Assembly (NCBI GenBank): GCA_000525675.1
Contig: CP002190.1
Coordinates: forward strand, 2,294,001-2,358,000
Direction of reading: 5' to 3'
Source: Bdellovibrio bacteriovorus W
Lineage (GTDB): Bacteria; Bdellovibrionota; Bdellovibrionia; Bdellovibrionales; Bdellovibrionaceae
Length of the DNA: 64,000 nucleotides
Shown here: in pieces, positions 19,306 to 31,705 of the stretch
How the letters are laid out: every line of letters starts with the position of its first letter
Numbering within the stretch: the first letter of the stretch is position 1
Notes under the pieces: generated by a model
Told to the model about the DNA's origin: nothing
Databases searched by the model: none
Seen by the model: the letters and a program-made list of their open reading frames with translations, nothing else
Program-made: the position numbers and the translations under genes

Positions 19306-22300
19306 TTACCCTTGATGCGATTGAGTCGCAGATACCATTCCTGGCAATGCCACAAAACCAGTATCGTCATCCTCAGCCACAGACACTTTCCAACGTTTAT
19401 AAGACGTCAAACCAGTTCCTGCAGGGATTAGGCGACCCATAATAATATTCTCTTTCAGGCCACGAAGATGGTCTGTACGAGAATTGATCGCTGCTTCCGT
19501 AAGAACTTTAGTCGTCTCTTGGAAAGATGCCGCTGAAATCCAGCTGTCAGTGCTCAATGAAACTTTCGTGATACCCAATAGAAGTGGGTTGCAAGTTGCA
19601 ACTTGGCCACCCTCTTGTTGTACACGCTCGTTCTCAATTTCAAATGCATAACGCTCAGCTTGCTCGCCCGCTAGGAAACGTGTGTCTCCAGCGTCTTTGA
19701 TTTCTACTTTACGTAGCATCTGACGAACAATGACTTCGATATGCTTGTCATTGATAGCAACACCTTGAAGTCTGTAAACTTCTTGGATTTCATTAACAAG
19801 GTAGGCAGAGAGAGCTTTAGCACCTAGAACCGCCAGAATGTCGTGAGGATTTGTTGGACCATCCATCAATGCCTCACCGGCTCTTACGTACTCACCTTCT
19901 CTAACAGCAACGTGCTTGCCCTTCGGAATGAGGTATTCTTTTTGCTCACCCACTTCAGGAGTAACGATAACACGTTGTTTCCCTTTTACGTCTTTACCGA
20001 AAGTCACATAACCATCGATCTCAGAGATGATAGCTGCTTCTTTTGGTTTACGTGCTTCAAACAATTCAGCAACGCGCGGTAGACCCCCAGTGATATCCTT
20101 CGTTTTCGAAGCTTCACGGTGCATCTTCGCGATTACGTCACCCGCATGAACCTCTTGTCCTTCACCGATCAACAACTGAGCACCTACTGGAAGTAAGTAT
20201 CTCGCTGGAATCTCACGGTTAGGAAGATTCAAGACTTTACCCGCATCGTCTACTAGGTAAACGGTTGGTTTAATGTCAGAAGATTTCGCTTCCATAATAA
20301 CTTTAGTCGCAAAACCAGTTACTTGGTCGATCTGCTCCTGCATTGTCGTTCCTTCTTCGATATCCTGATATTGGATCTTCGCAGAAATTTCCGCGATGAT
20401 TGGATTCGAATACGGATCCCACTCAGCTACAGTTTGGCCCTTAGCGACTTTGTCGCCCTCTTTAAAGTTAAGTACCGCACCGTAAACAAGTTTGAAATTT
20501 TCTCTCTCACGGCCAGTCTCGTCGATAACAAGTACTGAACCGTTACGATTCATCACTGTTAGTTTACCGTTACGGTTAGTAACTGCGTAAACGTTATCAA
20601 ACTTGATAGTACCGTCATGGCGAGATGTATGAACTGATTGCTCAACCGCACGAGAAGCCGCACCACCTAAGTGGAACGTTCTCATCGTCAACTGAGTACC
20701 CGGCTCACCGATTGACTGAGCTGCGATGATACCAGCGGTCTCACCTAAGTTCACAGTCGCACCACGTGCAAGGTCACGTCCGTAACACTTCACGCACACG
20801 CCACGTTTTGATTTACAAGTTAGAGCCGAACGAATCATCACTTTGTCGATACCAAGACCTTCGATCTTGATAACATCGTCCTCTGAAATCTCTTGATTCG
20901 CAGGAACAACAACAGTGTTCGACATTGGATCAACAACATCGTAAAGAGACGTTCTACCTAAAATACGATCTCCGATATTTTGGATGATCTCACCAGCTTC
21001 GTAAACTGGAGTGATTTCCAAACCATCATCAACGCCGCAATCTACTTCAGAAACAACCACGTCTTGAGCAACGTCAACTAAACGACGAGTCAAGTAACCA
21101 GAGTTCGCAGTTTTCAACGCTGTATCGGCAAGACCCTTACGAGCACCGTGCGTAGAAATAAAGTACTGAATAACAGTCAAACCTTCACGGAAGTTTGCAG
21201 TAATTGGAGTCTCGATGATCTCACCAGAAGGTTTCGCCATCAGACCACGCATACCACCTAACTGACGAATCTGAGCCGCAGAACCACGGGCTCCAGAGTC
21301 AGCCATGATGAAGATCGGGTTGAATGAAGGAGCAACAATTTCTTTGCCATCAACTACGAACGTCTCTTTTTCAATCGCGTTCATACCTTCTTTAGCAATT
21401 TTGTCACCCGTTTGAGCCCAAATATCCACAACCTTATTGTAGCGTTCACCGTCTGTGATTAGACCCTCGTCGTACTGACCTTGGATCTCAGTCACTTGTC
21501 TTTCAGCATCAGCAATCATCGTTGCCTTAGCAGCCGGGATCACCATGTCGTTGATACCAATCGACATACCTGCAGTTGTTGAGTATTTGAAACCCAATTC
21601 CATGATTCTGTCAGCAAGGATACAAGTAGCCTTTGCCCCAGCAAGACGGAATGTTTTATCGATCAAAGTTGCGATTTGCTTCTTCGTCATTGTCACGTTC
21701 ACTTCTGCGAACGGAACTTCTTTTGGAACGATGTCAGAAAGAATCGCACGACCTACAGAAGTCTCTTGCAGCTTACCTTTTACGCGGACTTTACAAGCCG
21801 CTTGAAGATCCACAAGTCCTGTTTCGTATGCGTATTGAGCTTCATCAACAGACGCAAATACTTTACCTGTTCCTTTTGCTCCAGGACGTACACGAGTTAA
21901 CCAGTAAAGACCCAACACGATATCTTGTGATGGATTGATAACTGGCTTACCAGATTGCGGATTCAGGATGTTGTTCGTAGACATCATCAAGACACGTGCT
22001 TCCACTTGAGATTCAACTGAAAGTGGAACGTGAACCGCCATTTGGTCACCGTCAAAGTCCGCGTTGAACGCCGTACAAACAAGAGGGTGAAGCTGAATTG
22101 CTTTACCTTCATGTAGAACAGGTTCGAAAGCTTGGATACCAAGTCTATGAAGAGTTGGCGCACGGTTAAGAAGCACTGGATGCTCTTTCACCACGTCAGC
22201 AAGGATATCCCATACTTCAACTGTCTCTTGATCTACTAAGCGTTTAGCTTGCTTAATAGTTGATGCAAGACCTTTTTCTTCAAGTTTGTTGTAAACAAAT

Positions 22301-23436
22301 GGCTTGAATAGCTCTAGAGCCATCTTCTTAGGAAGACCGCACTGGTGAAGCTTCAAAGTAGGTCCAACAACGATCACCGAACGACCAGAGTAGTCAACAC
22401 GCTTACCAAGAAGGTTTTGACGGAAACGACCCTGTTTACCTTTCAACATATCTGAAAGTGAACGAAGAGGACGTTTATTTGGACCAGTGAAAGTCTTACC
22501 ACGACGACCGTTATCTAGAAGAGCATCAACCGCCTCTTGCAACATACGTTTTTCGTTGCGAATGATGATATCTGGAGCATTTAGCTCCTGAAGACGCTTC
22601 AAACGGTTATTACGGTTGATCACGCGGCGATATAGATCATTCAGATCTGAAGTCGCAAAACGACCACCATCAAGCGGAACTAGAGGACGAAGATCTGGCG
22701 GAAGAACTGGAAGTGCTTCGAGCATCATCCACTCTGGTTTATTGATAGAGCCTTTGAAAGCCTCTACAACTTTTAAACGCTTCGTGATCTTCTTCATTCC
22801 AGCTTCAGACTTAACGTCTTTTGCTTCTAAACGAAGTTTACGAGAAAGATATTCTGTATCGATCTTGCGAAGCATTTCACGAACAGCCTCACCGCCCATT
22901 CCAGCTTTAAAGCTTGGACCGAACTCATTAAGAGCTGCTTGGTATGCTTCTTCAGAAAGTACTGCACCTTCTTCAAGTGTCGTATCCATTGGATCGTTCA
23001 CTACGTAAGCTTCACAATAAAGAACCTTCTCAACGTCTTTCAAAGAAAGATTCAAAAGGTTACCAATACGAGAAGGAAGAGAGCGCAAGAACCAGATGTG
23101 CGCAACTGGAGTTGCAAGCTCGATGTGACCTAAACGCTCACGACGAACTTTAGTTTGAGTTACTTCAACGCCGCACTTTTCACAGACGACGCCACGGTAT
23201 TTCATACGTTTATACTTACCGCATAAGCACTCATAATCTTTGATTGGACCAAAGATTTTAGCACAGAACAAACCGTCACGTTCTGGTTTGAACGTGCGGT
23301 AGTTGATTGTTTCAGGCTTCTTAACTTCACCAAATGACCATTCACGAATCATTTCAGGAGATGCTAACGATACACGTACAGCATCAAACGAAAGTGGATC
23401 TTTTGGTTTATCGAAAAAATTCAACAAGTCTCTCAA
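19306..23436 (-). CDS. rpoC: RNA polymerase beta' subunit
   Basis: 1376-residue beta' subunit. The N-terminal zinc ribbon has Cys70, Cys72, Cys85 and Cys88. The catalytic magnesium-binding loop NADFDGDQM is present in the first third, and a second cysteine cluster ([13 protein letters not shown]) lies further on, as in bacterial RpoC. It follows rpoB by 27 bp. Length is close to E. coli (1407), so there is no large lineage insertion or deletion visible. Confidence 0.98.
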   Translation of the reverse strand: MRDLLNFFDKPKDPLSFDAVRVSLASPEMIREWSFGEVKKPETINYRTFKPERDGLFCAKIFGPIKDYECLCGKYKRMKYRGVVCEKCGVEVTQTKVRRERLGHIELATPVAHIWFLRSLPSRIGNLLNLSLKDVEKVLYCEAYVVNDPMDTTLEEGAVLSEEAYQAALNEFGPSFKAGMGGEAVREMLRKIDTEYLSRKLRLEAKDVKSEAGMKKITKRLKVVEAFKGSINKPEWMMLEALPVLPPDLRPLVPLDGGRFATSDLNDLYRRVINRNNRLKRLQELNAPDIIIRNEKRMLQEAVDALLDNGRRGKTFTGPNKRPLRSLSDMLKGKQGRFRQNLLGKRVDYSGRSVIVVGPTLKLHQCGLPKKMALELFKPFVYNKLEEKGLASTIKQAKRLVDQETVEVWDILADVVKEHPVLLNRAPTLHRLGIQAFEPVLHEGKAIQLHPLVCTAFNADFDGDQMAVHVPLSVESQVEARVLMMSTNNILNPQSGKPVINPSQDIVLGLYWLTRVRPGAKGTGKVFASVDEAQYAYETGLVDLQAACKVRVKGKLQETSVGRAILSDIVPKEVPFAEVNVTMTKKQIATLIDKTFRLAGAKATCILADRIMELGFKYSTTAGMSIGINDMVIPAAKATMIADAERQVTEIQGQYDEGLITDGERYNKVVDIWAQTGDKIAKEGMNAIEKETFVVDGKEIVAPSFNPIFIMADSGARGSAAQIRQLGGMRGLMAKPSGEIIETPITANFREGLTVIQYFISTHGARKGLADTALKTANSGYLTRRLVDVAQDVVVSEVDCGVDDGLEITPVYEAGEIIQNIGDRILGRTSLYDVVDPMSNTVVVPANQEISEDDVIKIEGLGIDKVMIRSALTCKSKRGVCVKCYGRDLARGATVNLGETAGIIAAQSIGEPGTQLTMRTFHLGGAASRAVEQSVHTSRHDGTIKFDNVYAVTNRNGKLTVMNRNGSVLVIDETGRERENFKLVYGAVLNFKEGDKVAKGQTVAEWDPYSNPIIAEISAKIQYQDIEEGTTMQEQIDQVTGFATKVIMEAKSSDIKPTVYLVDDAGKVLNLPNREIPARYLLPVGAQLLIGEGQEVHAGDVIAKMHREASKTKDITGGLPRVAELFEARKPKEAAIISEIDGYVTFGKDVKGKQRVIVTPEVGEQKEYLIPKGKHVAVREGEYVRAGEALMDGPTNPHDILAVLGAKALSAYLVNEIQEVYRLQGVAINDKHIEVIVRQMLRKVEIKDAGDTRFLAGEQAERYAFEIENERVQQEGGQVATCNPLLLGITKVSLSTDSWISAASFQETTKVLTEAAINSRTDHLRGLKENIIMGRLIPAGTGLTSYKRWKVSVAEDDDTGFVALPGMVSATQSHQG

Positions 23437-23463
23437 AGGACACCCCTGTTGTTAAATTATTAA

Positions 23464-26400
23464 TTAGTGCTGCTCAGAACCGTCGTTTGACGATACTGGG
23501 TTTGCTTCCATCTCAAGGACATCTTCCATCATATCTTCATCAGAATCGCGAAGGATGTCGGACTCCATAAGCTCAACGTTCAATGCAAGAGACTGAAGCT
23601 CTTTCACCAATACGTTGAAGGACTCAGGAAGACCTGGCTCAAGAATATTTTCACCTTTTACAATGCTTTCATACATACGAGTTCTTCCAGCAACGTCATC
23701 TGACTTCACTGTTAAGAATTCTTGTAGAGAGTACGCAGCACCGTATGCCTCGATCGCCCAAACCTCCATCTCTCCTAGACGCTGACCACCGAACTGAGCT
23801 TTACCACCCAGAGGTTGTTGAGAAACTAGAGAGTAAGGTCCAATAGAACGAGCGTGGATTTTCTCTTCCACTAGATGGTGAAGCTTAAGCATGTACATGA
23901 TGCCCACAGTAACTGGGTTCGTGAACGGCTCACCAGATCTACCATCAAATAGAACTGATTTACCTGATGTGTTCACGTCTGCTTTTTCAAGAAGACCTTT
24001 CACATCAACTTCACGAGCTCCGTCGAACACAGGTGTGCCAACGTGAATACCGTCTTTCATTGATTTTACGATTTTCTTCAATGAAGCATCATCAGCTTTG
24101 TCAAGTTTTGCAGAGATCTCGTTGTCGTTGAAGATACTCTTCATATCGTTACGAGCATTTTCTGCATTCCACTTATCTAGGTACTCACCTAATTGCTTAC
24201 CTAAATTATGAGCTGCCCAACCCAAGTGAACCTCAAGAATTTGCCCGATGTTCATACGAGAAGGAACGCCCAGTGGATTTAGAACCATGTCAACTGGAGT
24301 ACCGTCAGCAAGGTATGGCATGTCTTCGACAGGAAGAACCTTAGAGATCACACCTTTATTACCGTGACGTCCAGCGAACTTGTCACCCACTTGCATCTTA
24401 CGTTTGATAGCAACGTAAACTTTAACCATTTTGATAACGCCAGGAGGAAGCTCGTCACCTTTACGTAGGCGATCAATCTTCTCGTTAAACACAAGTTTAA
24501 CAGCATCAAGTTGGTTACGTGCATTGTCGATAATTTTATTAACTTGGAACTCAAGCTCTTGTTCAAGAGGGATATAGTTCAACAATTCAAATGGAATTGT
24601 CTCTAGATCCGCCTCAGTGATGTCTTGGCCTTTATTTAGAAGCTTTTGGCTTCCATCTTCATTTAGAAGAACGCCAGTAGTCACTTTGCCAACAAGGATG
24701 TCACGAAGCTTAGAGATAGAGTTATTTTTGATAACGTTTTGCTCTACAGCTAAGTCTTTCTCTAGCTTGCGTTTTTTATCTTCGATGATAGAAGCCAAAC
24801 GCTCGTCACGATCAGCACCTTCACGCGAGTAAACTTGCGCGTCGATAACTGTTCCGTAAACGCCCGATGGTGCGCGAAGAGAAGTATCACGTACGTCCCC
24901 TGCTTTTTCACCGAAGATCGCTCTTAGAAGTTTTTCCTCAGGAGAAAGTTGCGTTTCACCTTTTGGAGTGACTTTACCAACCAAGATATAACCAGGGCGA
25001 ACTTCCGCACCGATGCGGATGATACCTGAGCTATCTAGGTCTTTAAGAGCTTCCTCACCAACGTTCGCGATATCGCGAGTGATCTCTTCTTTTCCAAGTT
25101 TCGTATCACGCGCCACACACTCGAACTCTTCGATGTGGATTGAAGTGTAAACGTCATCTTTTAGTAGACGTTCAGAAATTAAGATAGAGTCCTCGAAGTT
25201 GTAACCTTGCCATGGAGTGAACGCGACTAGGATGTTTTGTCCTAATGCTAACTCTCCAAGCTCAGTAGAAGGTCCGTCAGCAACGATGTCGCCTTTAGAA
25301 ACCTTATCACCAACACTCACGATAGGCTTCTGGTTGAAGCACGTATTTTGATTCGTACGTTGGTACTTCGTTAGGTTGTAGATATCTACGTTTGCACCTA
25401 GCTCGCCACCTTTTGCAAAACGACGAATAACAATACGAGAAGCATCTACTTCTTCAACGATACCATCATTCATTGCTACAACAGATGTACCAGAGTCACG
25501 TGCTACAAGACGCTCAACGCCTGTTCCAACAAGTGGAGCGCGAGATCTCAACAACGGAACCGCTTGACGTTGCATGTTCGAACCCATCAGGGCACGGTTG
25601 GCATCGTCATGCTCTAGGAACGGAATCAAAGAAGCTGCAATAGATACTAGCTGAGAAGGAGAAACGTCCATCAAAGCAACTTTATCTTTATCAACGATTT
25701 CGTACTCACCATCTACGCGAGTGATCGTTGTTGCAGTTTGAATCTCTTTACTGCCCGCTTCGTCTCTTGGCGCTGGTGCAATGTAGTGACCTGCTTCTTC
25801 AAGAGCTGAAAGGTAGCTGATATCTTTAGAAACTGCGCCTTGATCAACTTTTCTGTACGGAGTCTCGATGAAACCGTAGTTGTTGATGCGAGCATAAGTC
25901 GCTAGAGATGCGATAAGACCGATGTTTGGTCCCTCTGGAGTTTCAATTGGACAGATACGTCCGTAATGCGTTGGATGTACGTCACGCACTTCGAAGCCCG
26001 CTCTATCACGAGTCAAACCACCAGGTCCCAATGCAGAAAGACGACGCTTGTGGGTAATTTCTGAAAGAGGATTTGTTTGATCCATGAACTGAGACAATTG
26101 AGAAGAACCAAAGAATTCTTTAACAACTGCGTTCACTGGCTTAGCGTTCACTAGGTCGTGCGGCATCATTGTCTCAACATCTTGAAGAGACATGCGCTCA
26201 CGAATAGCGCGCTCCATACGAACAAGACCGATACGGTATTGATTCTCTAGAAGCTCACCCACTGAACGAACACGACGGTTACCCAAGTGATCGATATCGT
26301 CGATAACACCGCGACCGTTCTTAAGGTCGATCAGAGTTTTCATAGTGCTCAAGATATCTTTATGAGTCAGCGTTCTGTGTGAAGGAGGGCACTCTTCCAT

Positions 26401-27666
26401 AGAGATACCGAATCTGTGGTTGATCTTAATACGACCAACTTCAGAAAGGTCATAGCTCTCTGGATCGAAGAATAGACGATTGAAGAATGCAGTTGCAGCA
26501 TCAAGCGTTGGAGGCTCACCAGGACGAAGTCTTTTGTAGATTTCGATAAGTGATTCTTCTTTGTTAGAAACTTTATCAACTAACAACGTATTGCGAAGGT
26601 AAGGACCTACAGTCAAACCATCGAAGAAGATCATGAAGAAACGGTCAATACCCGCTTCAATTGCACGAGCGATAATTGCAGTGTTTAACTCTGCGTTCGC
26701 ATCAGCAATGATCTCACCAGTTGATTCATCAATAAGCGGCTTAGCAAGAACTTTAGAATCTAAATCCTCAGGCTGAACTTCAAGCTCAGTGATGTTTAGA
26801 TCTTTAATTTTCTTAACGATCGCACGAGTTATACGACGACCTGCTTTTACTAGCGCTTCGCCAGATGCAGGATCAACGATATCGTTCAATGCTCTTTGAC
26901 CTGACATTCTTTCGATATCAAGTTTGCGGTAAAGCTTACCGTCACGAGCGTAAACTTCATCAAGGTCGTAGAAGTACTCAAGAAGCTGTTCAGCGTTGTA
27001 GCCAAGAGCTTTAAGAAGAATTGTTACTGGGAACTTACGACGACGATCGATACGAACGTGGATAAGATCTTTTTGGTCAAACTCAGCATCTAACCATGAT
27101 CCACGGTAAGGAATCACACGTGCAGAGTAGATCAACTTACCAGAAGCGTTATTCTTACCACCATCGTGGTCAAAGAATACACCTGGAGATCTGTGCAACT
27201 GAGAAACAACAACACGCTCAGTACCATTGATGATGAAAGAACCGTTTGCAGTCATCAAAGGAATTTCACCTAGATAAACTTCTTGCTCTTTAACGTCACG
27301 AATGCTGCGCGCTTCAGTCTCTTCATCAACATCAAACACGATCAAACGAAGAGTGACTTTGATTGGAGCTGCGAACGTCATTCCACGTTGGCGGCACTCA
27401 TCAACGTCATACTTCGCTGGCTCAAGAGTGTAGCTAACAAACTCTAAGCTCGCTGTATTGTTGAAATCTGAAATAGGGAAAACAGATTTGAAAACACCAT
27501 TCAAACCAGCTTCGCCACGGCGATCTGGATCGACATCTTTTTGAATGAAAGCTTCGTAAGAGCTTTTCTGCAATTCAATCAGATTTGGTATATCAATGAC
27601 CTGCTTGTTTTTCGCAAATGACTTTCTAACTCGAATGTTAGAAGCCGTAATCGGAGTTCTATCCAT
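23464..27666 (-). CDS. rpoB: RNA polymerase beta subunit
   Basis: 1400-residue beta subunit. The rifampicin-pocket segment around residues 530-570 ([25 protein letters not shown]) is intact and of wild-type form, with S, Q, D, H and R at the usual resistance positions. The C-terminal half has the conserved [10 protein letters not shown] and [15 protein letters not shown] segments. It is preceded by its own promoter region because an opposite-strand gene separates it from rplL. The start ATG has GGAG nearby. Confidence 0.98.
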   Translation of the reverse strand: MDRTPITASNIRVRKSFAKNKQVIDIPNLIELQKSSYEAFIQKDVDPDRRGEAGLNGVFKSVFPISDFNNTASLEFVSYTLEPAKYDVDECRQRGMTFAAPIKVTLRLIVFDVDEETEARSIRDVKEQEVYLGEIPLMTANGSFIINGTERVVVSQLHRSPGVFFDHDGGKNNASGKLIYSARVIPYRGSWLDAEFDQKDLIHVRIDRRRKFPVTILLKALGYNAEQLLEYFYDLDEVYARDGKLYRKLDIERMSGQRALNDIVDPASGEALVKAGRRITRAIVKKIKDLNITELEVQPEDLDSKVLAKPLIDESTGEIIADANAELNTAIIARAIEAGIDRFFMIFFDGLTVGPYLRNTLLVDKVSNKEESLIEIYKRLRPGEPPTLDAATAFFNRLFFDPESYDLSEVGRIKINHRFGISMEECPPSHRTLTHKDILSTMKTLIDLKNGRGVIDDIDHLGNRRVRSVGELLENQYRIGLVRMERAIRERMSLQDVETMMPHDLVNAKPVNAVVKEFFGSSQLSQFMDQTNPLSEITHKRRLSALGPGGLTRDRAGFEVRDVHPTHYGRICPIETPEGPNIGLIASLATYARINNYGFIETPYRKVDQGAVSKDISYLSALEEAGHYIAPAPRDEAGSKEIQTATTITRVDGEYEIVDKDKVALMDVSPSQLVSIAASLIPFLEHDDANRALMGSNMQRQAVPLLRSRAPLVGTGVERLVARDSGTSVVAMNDGIVEEVDASRIVIRRFAKGGELGANVDIYNLTKYQRTNQNTCFNQKPIVSVGDKVSKGDIVADGPSTELGELALGQNILVAFTPWQGYNFEDSILISERLLKDDVYTSIHIEEFECVARDTKLGKEEITRDIANVGEEALKDLDSSGIIRIGAEVRPGYILVGKVTPKGETQLSPEEKLLRAIFGEKAGDVRDTSLRAPSGVYGTVIDAQVYSREGADRDERLASIIEDKKRKLEKDLAVEQNVIKNNSISKLRDILVGKVTTGVLLNEDGSQKLLNKGQDITEADLETIPFELLNYIPLEQELEFQVNKIIDNARNQLDAVKLVFNEKIDRLRKGDELPPGVIKMVKVYVAIKRKMQVGDKFAGRHGNKGVISKVLPVEDMPYLADGTPVDMVLNPLGVPSRMNIGQILEVHLGWAAHNLGKQLGEYLDKWNAENARNDMKSIFNDNEISAKLDKADDASLKKIVKSMKDGIHVGTPVFDGAREVDVKGLLEKADVNTSGKSVLFDGRSGEPFTNPVTVGIMYMLKLHHLVEEKIHARSIGPYSLVSQQPLGGKAQFGGQRLGEMEVWAIEAYGAAYSLQEFLTVKSDDVAGRTRMYESIVKGENILEPGLPESFNVLVKELQSLALNVELMESDILRDSDEDMMEDVLEMEANPVSSNDGSEQH

Positions 27667-27746
27667 TTACTCTCCACAAGAAAATCGGCACTTCGCTTCG
27701 GGGGGAAGACACCAAGACCCACATTAAATAAAAAGGCAAGCTACTC

Positions 27747-27774
27747 AAATTACCTTAAGTTATAGGAAAATCAA
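27747..27774 (-). promoter_or_regulatory. Possible rpoBC promoter
   Basis: TTGATT (27769-27774, minus strand), 16 bases, TAATTT (27747-27752), giving an rpoB leader of about 75 bases. The divergent gene on the other side and the terminator at 28691 mean rpoB needs a promoter here. The match is moderate. Confidence 0.4.
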
Positions 27775-27800
27775 GTGATTTGGGTTATTTTTCACTCTCT

Positions 27801-27828
27801 TTTGCAGCCAAAGTAAACTTCATATAAT
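27801..27828 (+). promoter_or_regulatory. Possible promoter of the lipoprotein gene at 27893
   Basis: TTTGCA (27801-27806), 16 bases, then a perfect TATAAT (27823-27828), about 65 bases upstream of the start codon. It points away from the rpoB promoter, so the 226-bp region holds two divergent promoters. Confidence 0.45.
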
Positions 27829-27892
27829 TTCTCTAAAAAGACCTAAATATCTCCTCTTGCCGCCCCTCATTTAGGCCCGATAAAATAGACCC

Positions 27893-28654
27893 ATGAAAAA
27901 AATATTCCTCATCTCATCACTTGGACTTGCTCTCTCTGCCTGCAGCCATCAGAAAATCGATCTGCGCACCAATCTCTTCATGACGCCCACCGTATCGGAC
28001 AAAGTTTGGTCTGGACACCTCGAGGTCGTCACGACTCCGCAAACGCGAATCACCCTTACAGAAGATCCCTCCAGCAATCCGCCGAAGCGCGATAATGTTA
28101 GAATTAACGAGGACTTAGACTTCATAGATGTCTTATTTCCCTTCCAACTCCTGAGCCTCGATGCCGGACTCAGCATCATCAAGGGGCTTGAGGTTTCTCT
28201 CAACGGCTCCGTTTTGGGTCTAAAATATCAATTTTTAAATCATGCAAAAGAGACGAGCTGGGTAGCGGCGGCGTTTTTAGGAGCAGGAAGCCACTCCCAA
28301 GACAAGAATAACAGCAACGACCCTCTGAATACCAACGGAGTCGTCACCACCGAAGCCGATATCAAAACAGCCCGAGCTGGGCTGAGCTTAGGGTACCGAT
28401 ATAGCAACCTGACGCCCTATTTTTCGATTGTGGGCGAAAGACATGAAGTAGAGTCGAAAATCACCAATGCGCACGGAGTTTTTGAAAACCTAAAGGATCA
28501 AGGACACCATTACTCAGCAAGCTTAGGCATTAGCACCTCTAAAAAAGGCCTTAGCGCCGCTATCGAGTATAGCCTTCTGCGGATTGATTGGGAAAGAGCC
28601 GAAGAAAAGCCCCTTCAGTCAGCGCTAGGCATTCGCCTTGGGGTCGCTTGGTAA
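27893..28654 (+). CDS. Predicted outer-membrane lipoprotein, beta-barrel-like
   Basis: 253 residues. The N-terminus is a lipoprotein signal peptide (MKKIFLISSLGLALSAC) with lipobox LSAC and Cys17 as acylation site. The rest has alternating polar and aromatic strands (SLNGSVLGLKYQFL, RAGLSLGYRYSNLTPYFSIV, SASLGISTSKKGLSAAIEYSLL) and ends in an aromatic residue (GVAW), as in outer-membrane barrels. No family is recognised. It lies on the opposite strand between rplL and rpoB, an unusual place for a gene, and shares a terminator with rplL. Function unknown. A surface or porin-like role is inference. Confidence 0.75.
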   Translation: MKKIFLISSLGLALSACSHQKIDLRTNLFMTPTVSDKVWSGHLEVVTTPQTRITLTEDPSSNPPKRDNVRINEDLDFIDVLFPFQLLSLDAGLSIIKGLEVSLNGSVLGLKYQFLNHAKETSWVAAAFLGAGSHSQDKNNSNDPLNTNGVVTTEADIKTARAGLSLGYRYSNLTPYFSIVGERHEVESKITNAHGVFENLKDQGHHYSASLGISTSKKGLSAAIEYSLLRIDWERAEEKPLQSALGIRLGVAW

Positions 28655-28690
28655 GCGAGTGCCCTTTAAAGTTCAGATTCACACACACAA

Positions 28691-28728
28691 AAAAAAAAGC
28701 CCCCTGGTTTACAGGAGGCTTTTTTTTG
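28691..28728. terminator. Bidirectional terminator between the lipoprotein gene and rplL
   Basis: A-run, GCCCCCTG, loop GTTTA, CAGGAGGC and T-run: the hairpin has one mismatch and is flanked by A8 and T8, so it works in either direction. It ends both the plus-strand gene at 27893 and minus-strand rplL, and it cuts rplL off from rpoB. Confidence 0.8.
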
Positions 28729-28755
28729 AATTCTAGGAATTCATAAGCAAGAAAA

Positions 28756-29124
28756 TTACTTAAGAGTAACTTTCGCGCCGGCTGCTTCAAGAGCTTTCTG
28801 AATTTTTTCAGCTTCGTCTTTAGTTACGCCTTCTTTAACTGCTTTTCCGCCAGCTTCAACAAGAGCTTTTGCTTCAGCAAGACCAAGACCAGTTAAGCCA
28901 CGTACTTCTTTAATAACGTTGATTTTGTTTGCACCAGCGTCAGTAAGGATAACGTCGAAAGAAGTTTTTTCTTCAACAGCAGGGCCCGCGCCACCAGCTA
29001 CAACAGCAACCGGAGCAGCAGCAGAAACACCCCATTTTTCTTCAAGCATTTTTACTAGTTCAGCAATTTCAAGAACAGTTTTGTTCGATAATGCATCAAC
29101 TAATTGATCGTTAGTAAGAGACAT
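28756..29124 (-). CDS. rplL: 50S ribosomal protein L7/L12
   Basis: 122-residue stalk protein: N-terminal dimerisation helices ([16 protein letters not shown]), Ala/Gly/Pro hinge, and the C-terminal domain with [14 protein letters not shown] that recruits EF-G and EF-Tu. The ATG at 29124 has GGAGGA upstream. The open frame starts at a TTG 15 bases earlier, which would consume the binding site, so I reject that start. It lies 59 bases after rplJ. Confidence 0.96.
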   Translation of the reverse strand: MSLTNDQLVDALSNKTVLEIAELVKMLEEKWGVSAAAPVAVVAGGAGPAVEEKTSFDVILTDAGANKINVIKEVRGLTGLGLAEAKALVEAGGKAVKEGVTKDEAEKIQKALEAAGAKVTLK

Positions 29125-29183
29125 TTTAAAATCCTCCAAAAGATTTAAGTTTATTTAGTTTTCCACACTTTAATTCAAAAGAA

Positions 29184-29714
29184 TTAAGCCTGTGGAGCAG
29201 CCTCAGCAGTAGCTTCTTCGCCACCACCCAATTTCTTCGCATATTCGTTCAAGCAACGAGCAAGCTTTGAGCCTGGAGCTTGTAGAACACCGAGGAACAT
29301 AGCACGGAGCTGGTCTTTGCCCGGAAGAGTCGCCAAGAATTTAATTTTAGCGTCATCCAAAGCTTCACCGTCCATAACACCTGACTTAATTTGCAGAACT
29401 TCTACGTCCTTAGCAAAATCAGCCAATGCTTTAGCAGTCGCGTTCACCTCACCGTAAGAAAATACGATGGCGTTAGTTCCAGTCATTGAATTAGACAAAG
29501 CTGAATCAATAGCTGGATGATCTTTGAACGCTCTTTTTGCAAGAGTGTTACGAACAACTTTCATCTCTGATTCAGCAGCATTCAATTGCTTACGCAAGTT
29601 AGTCACTTGCTCAACTTTGATGCCTTTGAAGTCAACGATGAAAGCTCCTTTAGCTGTATTGAATTTATCTGCAATAAGCTTAATCTCTTGCTCTTTATCT
29701 GCGCGAGTGATCAT
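29184..29714 (-). CDS. rplJ: 50S ribosomal protein L10
   Basis: 176-residue L10, the base of the L7/L12 stalk. The RNA-binding N-terminal domain ([20 protein letters not shown], then RNTLAKRAF) precedes a C-terminal helix that binds L12 dimers. Upstream lies a leader of L10 type (29770-29890) through which L10 can control its own synthesis. Confidence 0.96.
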   Translation of the reverse strand: MITRADKEQEIKLIADKFNTAKGAFIVDFKGIKVEQVTNLRKQLNAAESEMKVVRNTLAKRAFKDHPAIDSALSNSMTGTNAIVFSYGEVNATAKALADFAKDVEVLQIKSGVMDGEALDDAKIKFLATLPGKDQLRAMFLGVLQAPGSKLARCLNEYAKKLGGGEEATAEAAPQA

Positions 29715-29769
29715 AAAATGAGCCTCCTTTCATTAGACTTTTGCACTTTGTTTCCAAAGTGGAAGAGCG

Positions 29770-29890
29770 AATCAGTCGGTTTGGAGGTCGTTGGATGAGC
29801 CCTAGGAACCTAGAGCTCTAAAAAAACCTTTTTGCCTTATCTCGGTAGGCCCCTTTTCAGGGATTAAATCTTTCGAAACCTACTGTCTCT
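29770..29890 (-). ncRNA. L10-type mRNA leader (autoregulatory)
   Basis: The minus-strand RNA between rplA and rplJ has the hallmark pairing GTAGG/CCTAC enclosing CCCTGAAAAGGGG, then GAGATAAGGCAAAAAGG, as in the ribosomal L10 leader family that L10 with L12 binds to repress rplJ-rplL translation. A 10-bp hairpin with one wobble pair follows (29797-29818). The match is by eye. Confidence 0.65.
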
Positions 29891-29917
29891 GATCGCAATT
29901 AAAATAAAATCAAAAAA

Positions 29918-30622
29918 CTAGTTCAAACCTGCAAGAGCAGAAGCTGCACTTGCTTCGATTTTCACGCCAGGACCCATTGTCGAAGACAATGAAATACTGC
30001 GGATATAAGTACCTTTAGATGATGCTGGTTTTGCTTTTGCAATCGCACCAAGAAGAGCCATGAAGTTATCACGAAGCTTCTCATCACCCATAGATTTTTT
30101 ACCCAAACCAGCATGAACGATACCAGCTTTATCTACGCGGAAATCCAATTTACCTTTTTTCTCGGCTGCTACTGCTTCTGTAACGTTCATAGTTACAGTA
30201 CCGATTTTAGGATTTGGCATTAAACCACGAGGCCCCAAGATCTTAGCAACTTTAGAAACAGTCGCCATCATGTCTGGAGTTGCGATACATTTATCGAAAT
30301 CCAACCATCCGCCTTGGATCTTTTCAACTAGATCTTCTGCGCCAACGTAATCAGCACCAGCTGCTTTCGCTTCGTTCTCTTTAGGACCTTTTGCGAAAAC
30401 AACAACGCGTACTGTTTTACCAAGACCGTGAGGCAAAGAAACCGCACCACGAACTTGTTGGTCAGATTGTTTAGGGTCAATACCTAAACGCATTGCTACG
30501 TCGATAGATTCGTCAAATTTCGCCGGTGCCGCAGCAACTACGAGTTTGAAAGCTTCATCAACAGTGTATTTTTTTGAAGAATCAACCAGTTTTGCAACTG
30601 CGTCGAATTTTTTACCTGCCAT
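29918..30622 (-). CDS. rplA: 50S ribosomal protein L1
   Basis: 234-residue L1, which forms the mobile L1 stalk at the E site and in many bacteria represses its own operon. The [15 protein letters not shown] segment is present. It lies 12 bp after rplK. Normal length. Confidence 0.97.
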   Translation of the reverse strand: MAGKKFDAVAKLVDSSKKYTVDEAFKLVVAAAPAKFDESIDVAMRLGIDPKQSDQQVRGAVSLPHGLGKTVRVVVFAKGPKENEAKAAGADYVGAEDLVEKIQGGWLDFDKCIATPDMMATVSKVAKILGPRGLMPNPKIGTVTMNVTEAVAAEKKGKLDFRVDKAGIVHAGLGKKSMGDEKLRDNFMALLGAIAKAKPASSKGTYIRSISLSSTMGPGVKIEASAASALAGLN

Positions 30623-30634
30623 AAATCACCACCC

Positions 30635-31060
30635 TTAGTCTGCGATATCAACGCCCATGCTGCGAGCTGTACCAACAACTTGAGAGTATGCTGATTCAAC
30701 CTTTAAGCAATTCAGATCAGGCAACTTAGTAGTTGCGATTTGCTGAATTTGGTCGCCTTTGATTTTACCGATTTTGTCTTTTTGAGGTATTTTAGATCCT
30801 TTGTCGACCTTAATAGCCTTTTTGATCAAAGACGCCACTGGTGGTGTTTTTGTAATAAAAGTAAACGATCTGTCCTGATAAACAGTGATAATGATAGGCA
30901 CAATGCTATCACCCAACGCTTGTGTACGAGCGTTGAACTGCTTACAGAATTCCATGATGTTTACCCCATGCTGTCCAAGTGCCGGTCCAACGGGTGGAGC
31001 TGGATTAGCTTTCCCTGCCGGTATTTGCAGCTTGATCATTCCTGTAACTTTTTTTGCCAT
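30635..31060 (-). CDS. rplK: 50S ribosomal protein L11
   Basis: 141-residue L11 ([20 protein letters not shown]), which forms the GTPase-associated centre and is needed for RelA activation. I use the ATG at 31060, since CAGGAGTGGG precedes it. The frame extends upstream to 31075 but includes that binding site. L11 binds 23S helices 43/44, and the segments [23 protein letters not shown] and [11 protein letters not shown] are typical. Confidence 0.96.
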   Translation of the reverse strand: MAKKVTGMIKLQIPAGKANPAPPVGPALGQHGVNIMEFCKQFNARTQALGDSIVPIIITVYQDRSFTFITKTPPVASLIKKAIKVDKGSKIPQKDKIGKIKGDQIQQIATTKLPDLNCLKVESAYSQVVGTARSMGVDIAD

Positions 31061-31096
31061 GACCCACTCCTGCAAGAGGTGTTTGTTAATAAAATA

Positions 31097-31119
31097 AGAG
31101 CTACCCTATGTAGCTCTTA
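31097..31119 (-). terminator. Hairpin between nusG and rplK
   Basis: A perfect 9-bp stem (AAGAGCTAC and complement) with a 5-base loop, followed on the minus strand by ATTTTATT. It could attenuate or terminate transcription between nusG and rplK, or mark an RNA processing point. The U-tract is imperfect. Confidence 0.5.
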
Positions 31120-31159
31120 AAAAAGTATTTATCAATAATATTTTTTATATCCGAAAAAA

Positions 31160-31693
31160 TTAGTTCTTTTCTACTTGGATATAGTCCAACTCAACTGGAG
31201 TTGGGCGCCCGAAGATACTAACAAGCACTTTTAGCTTCGCCTTATCTTCATTGATTTCTTCTACTGTGCCTTGGAAGTTACTAAATGGACCATCAATAAC
31301 AGTCACATCTTCACCTACCGCAAACTTAACTTTTGGACGAGGCTTTTCAGCAACACCCGCCATCTGCTGAGTCACGCGGAACACTTCTGCTTCTGGAACC
31401 TCTGGAGGACGAGTTTTCGTTCCACCCACAAAGCCAGTCACTTTCGATGAGCTGCGCACTAAGTGCCAAGTCTCATCGTTCAAGAACATCTGCACGAAGA
31501 TATAACCAGGGAAAAACTTACGCGATTTAGTCTGCTTTTGACCTTTTACAAGCTCAACAACAGATTCCGCAGGAATTAAAATCTCACCGAAGAATTCTTC
31601 CTTCTTCTGAGCTTTAATCTTCTCTTCAATTGCTTTTTTGGCAGTATTTTCGCAACTTGTTTGAACGTTAACAATGTACCACTTTTTTTCCAT
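31160..31693 (-). CDS. nusG: Transcription termination/antitermination protein NusG
   Basis: 177 residues with the NGN domain ([20 protein letters not shown]), which binds RNA polymerase, and a C-terminal KOW domain ([22 protein letters not shown]) that binds S10 or Rho. Links transcription to translation. It follows secE by 12 bp, as in most bacteria. Confidence 0.97.
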   Translation of the reverse strand: MEKKWYIVNVQTSCENTAKKAIEEKIKAQKKEEFFGEILIPAESVVELVKGQKQTKSRKFFPGYIFVQMFLNDETWHLVRSSSKVTGFVGGTKTRPPEVPEAEVFRVTQQMAGVAEKPRPKVKFAVGEDVTVIDGPFSNFQGTVEEINEDKAKLKVLVSIFGRPTPVELDYIQVEKN

Positions 31694-31705
31694 GTCTCCG
31701 TCCTA

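Noticed and set aside
21545-22000. Long open frames on the plus strand within rpoC
   Set aside because: Reverse-strand shadows of a highly conserved gene, with no start signals.
31097-31119. Definite terminator separating nusG from rplK
   Set aside because: The stem is strong but the U-run is broken, so I list it only as a hairpin that may attenuate or be a processing site.
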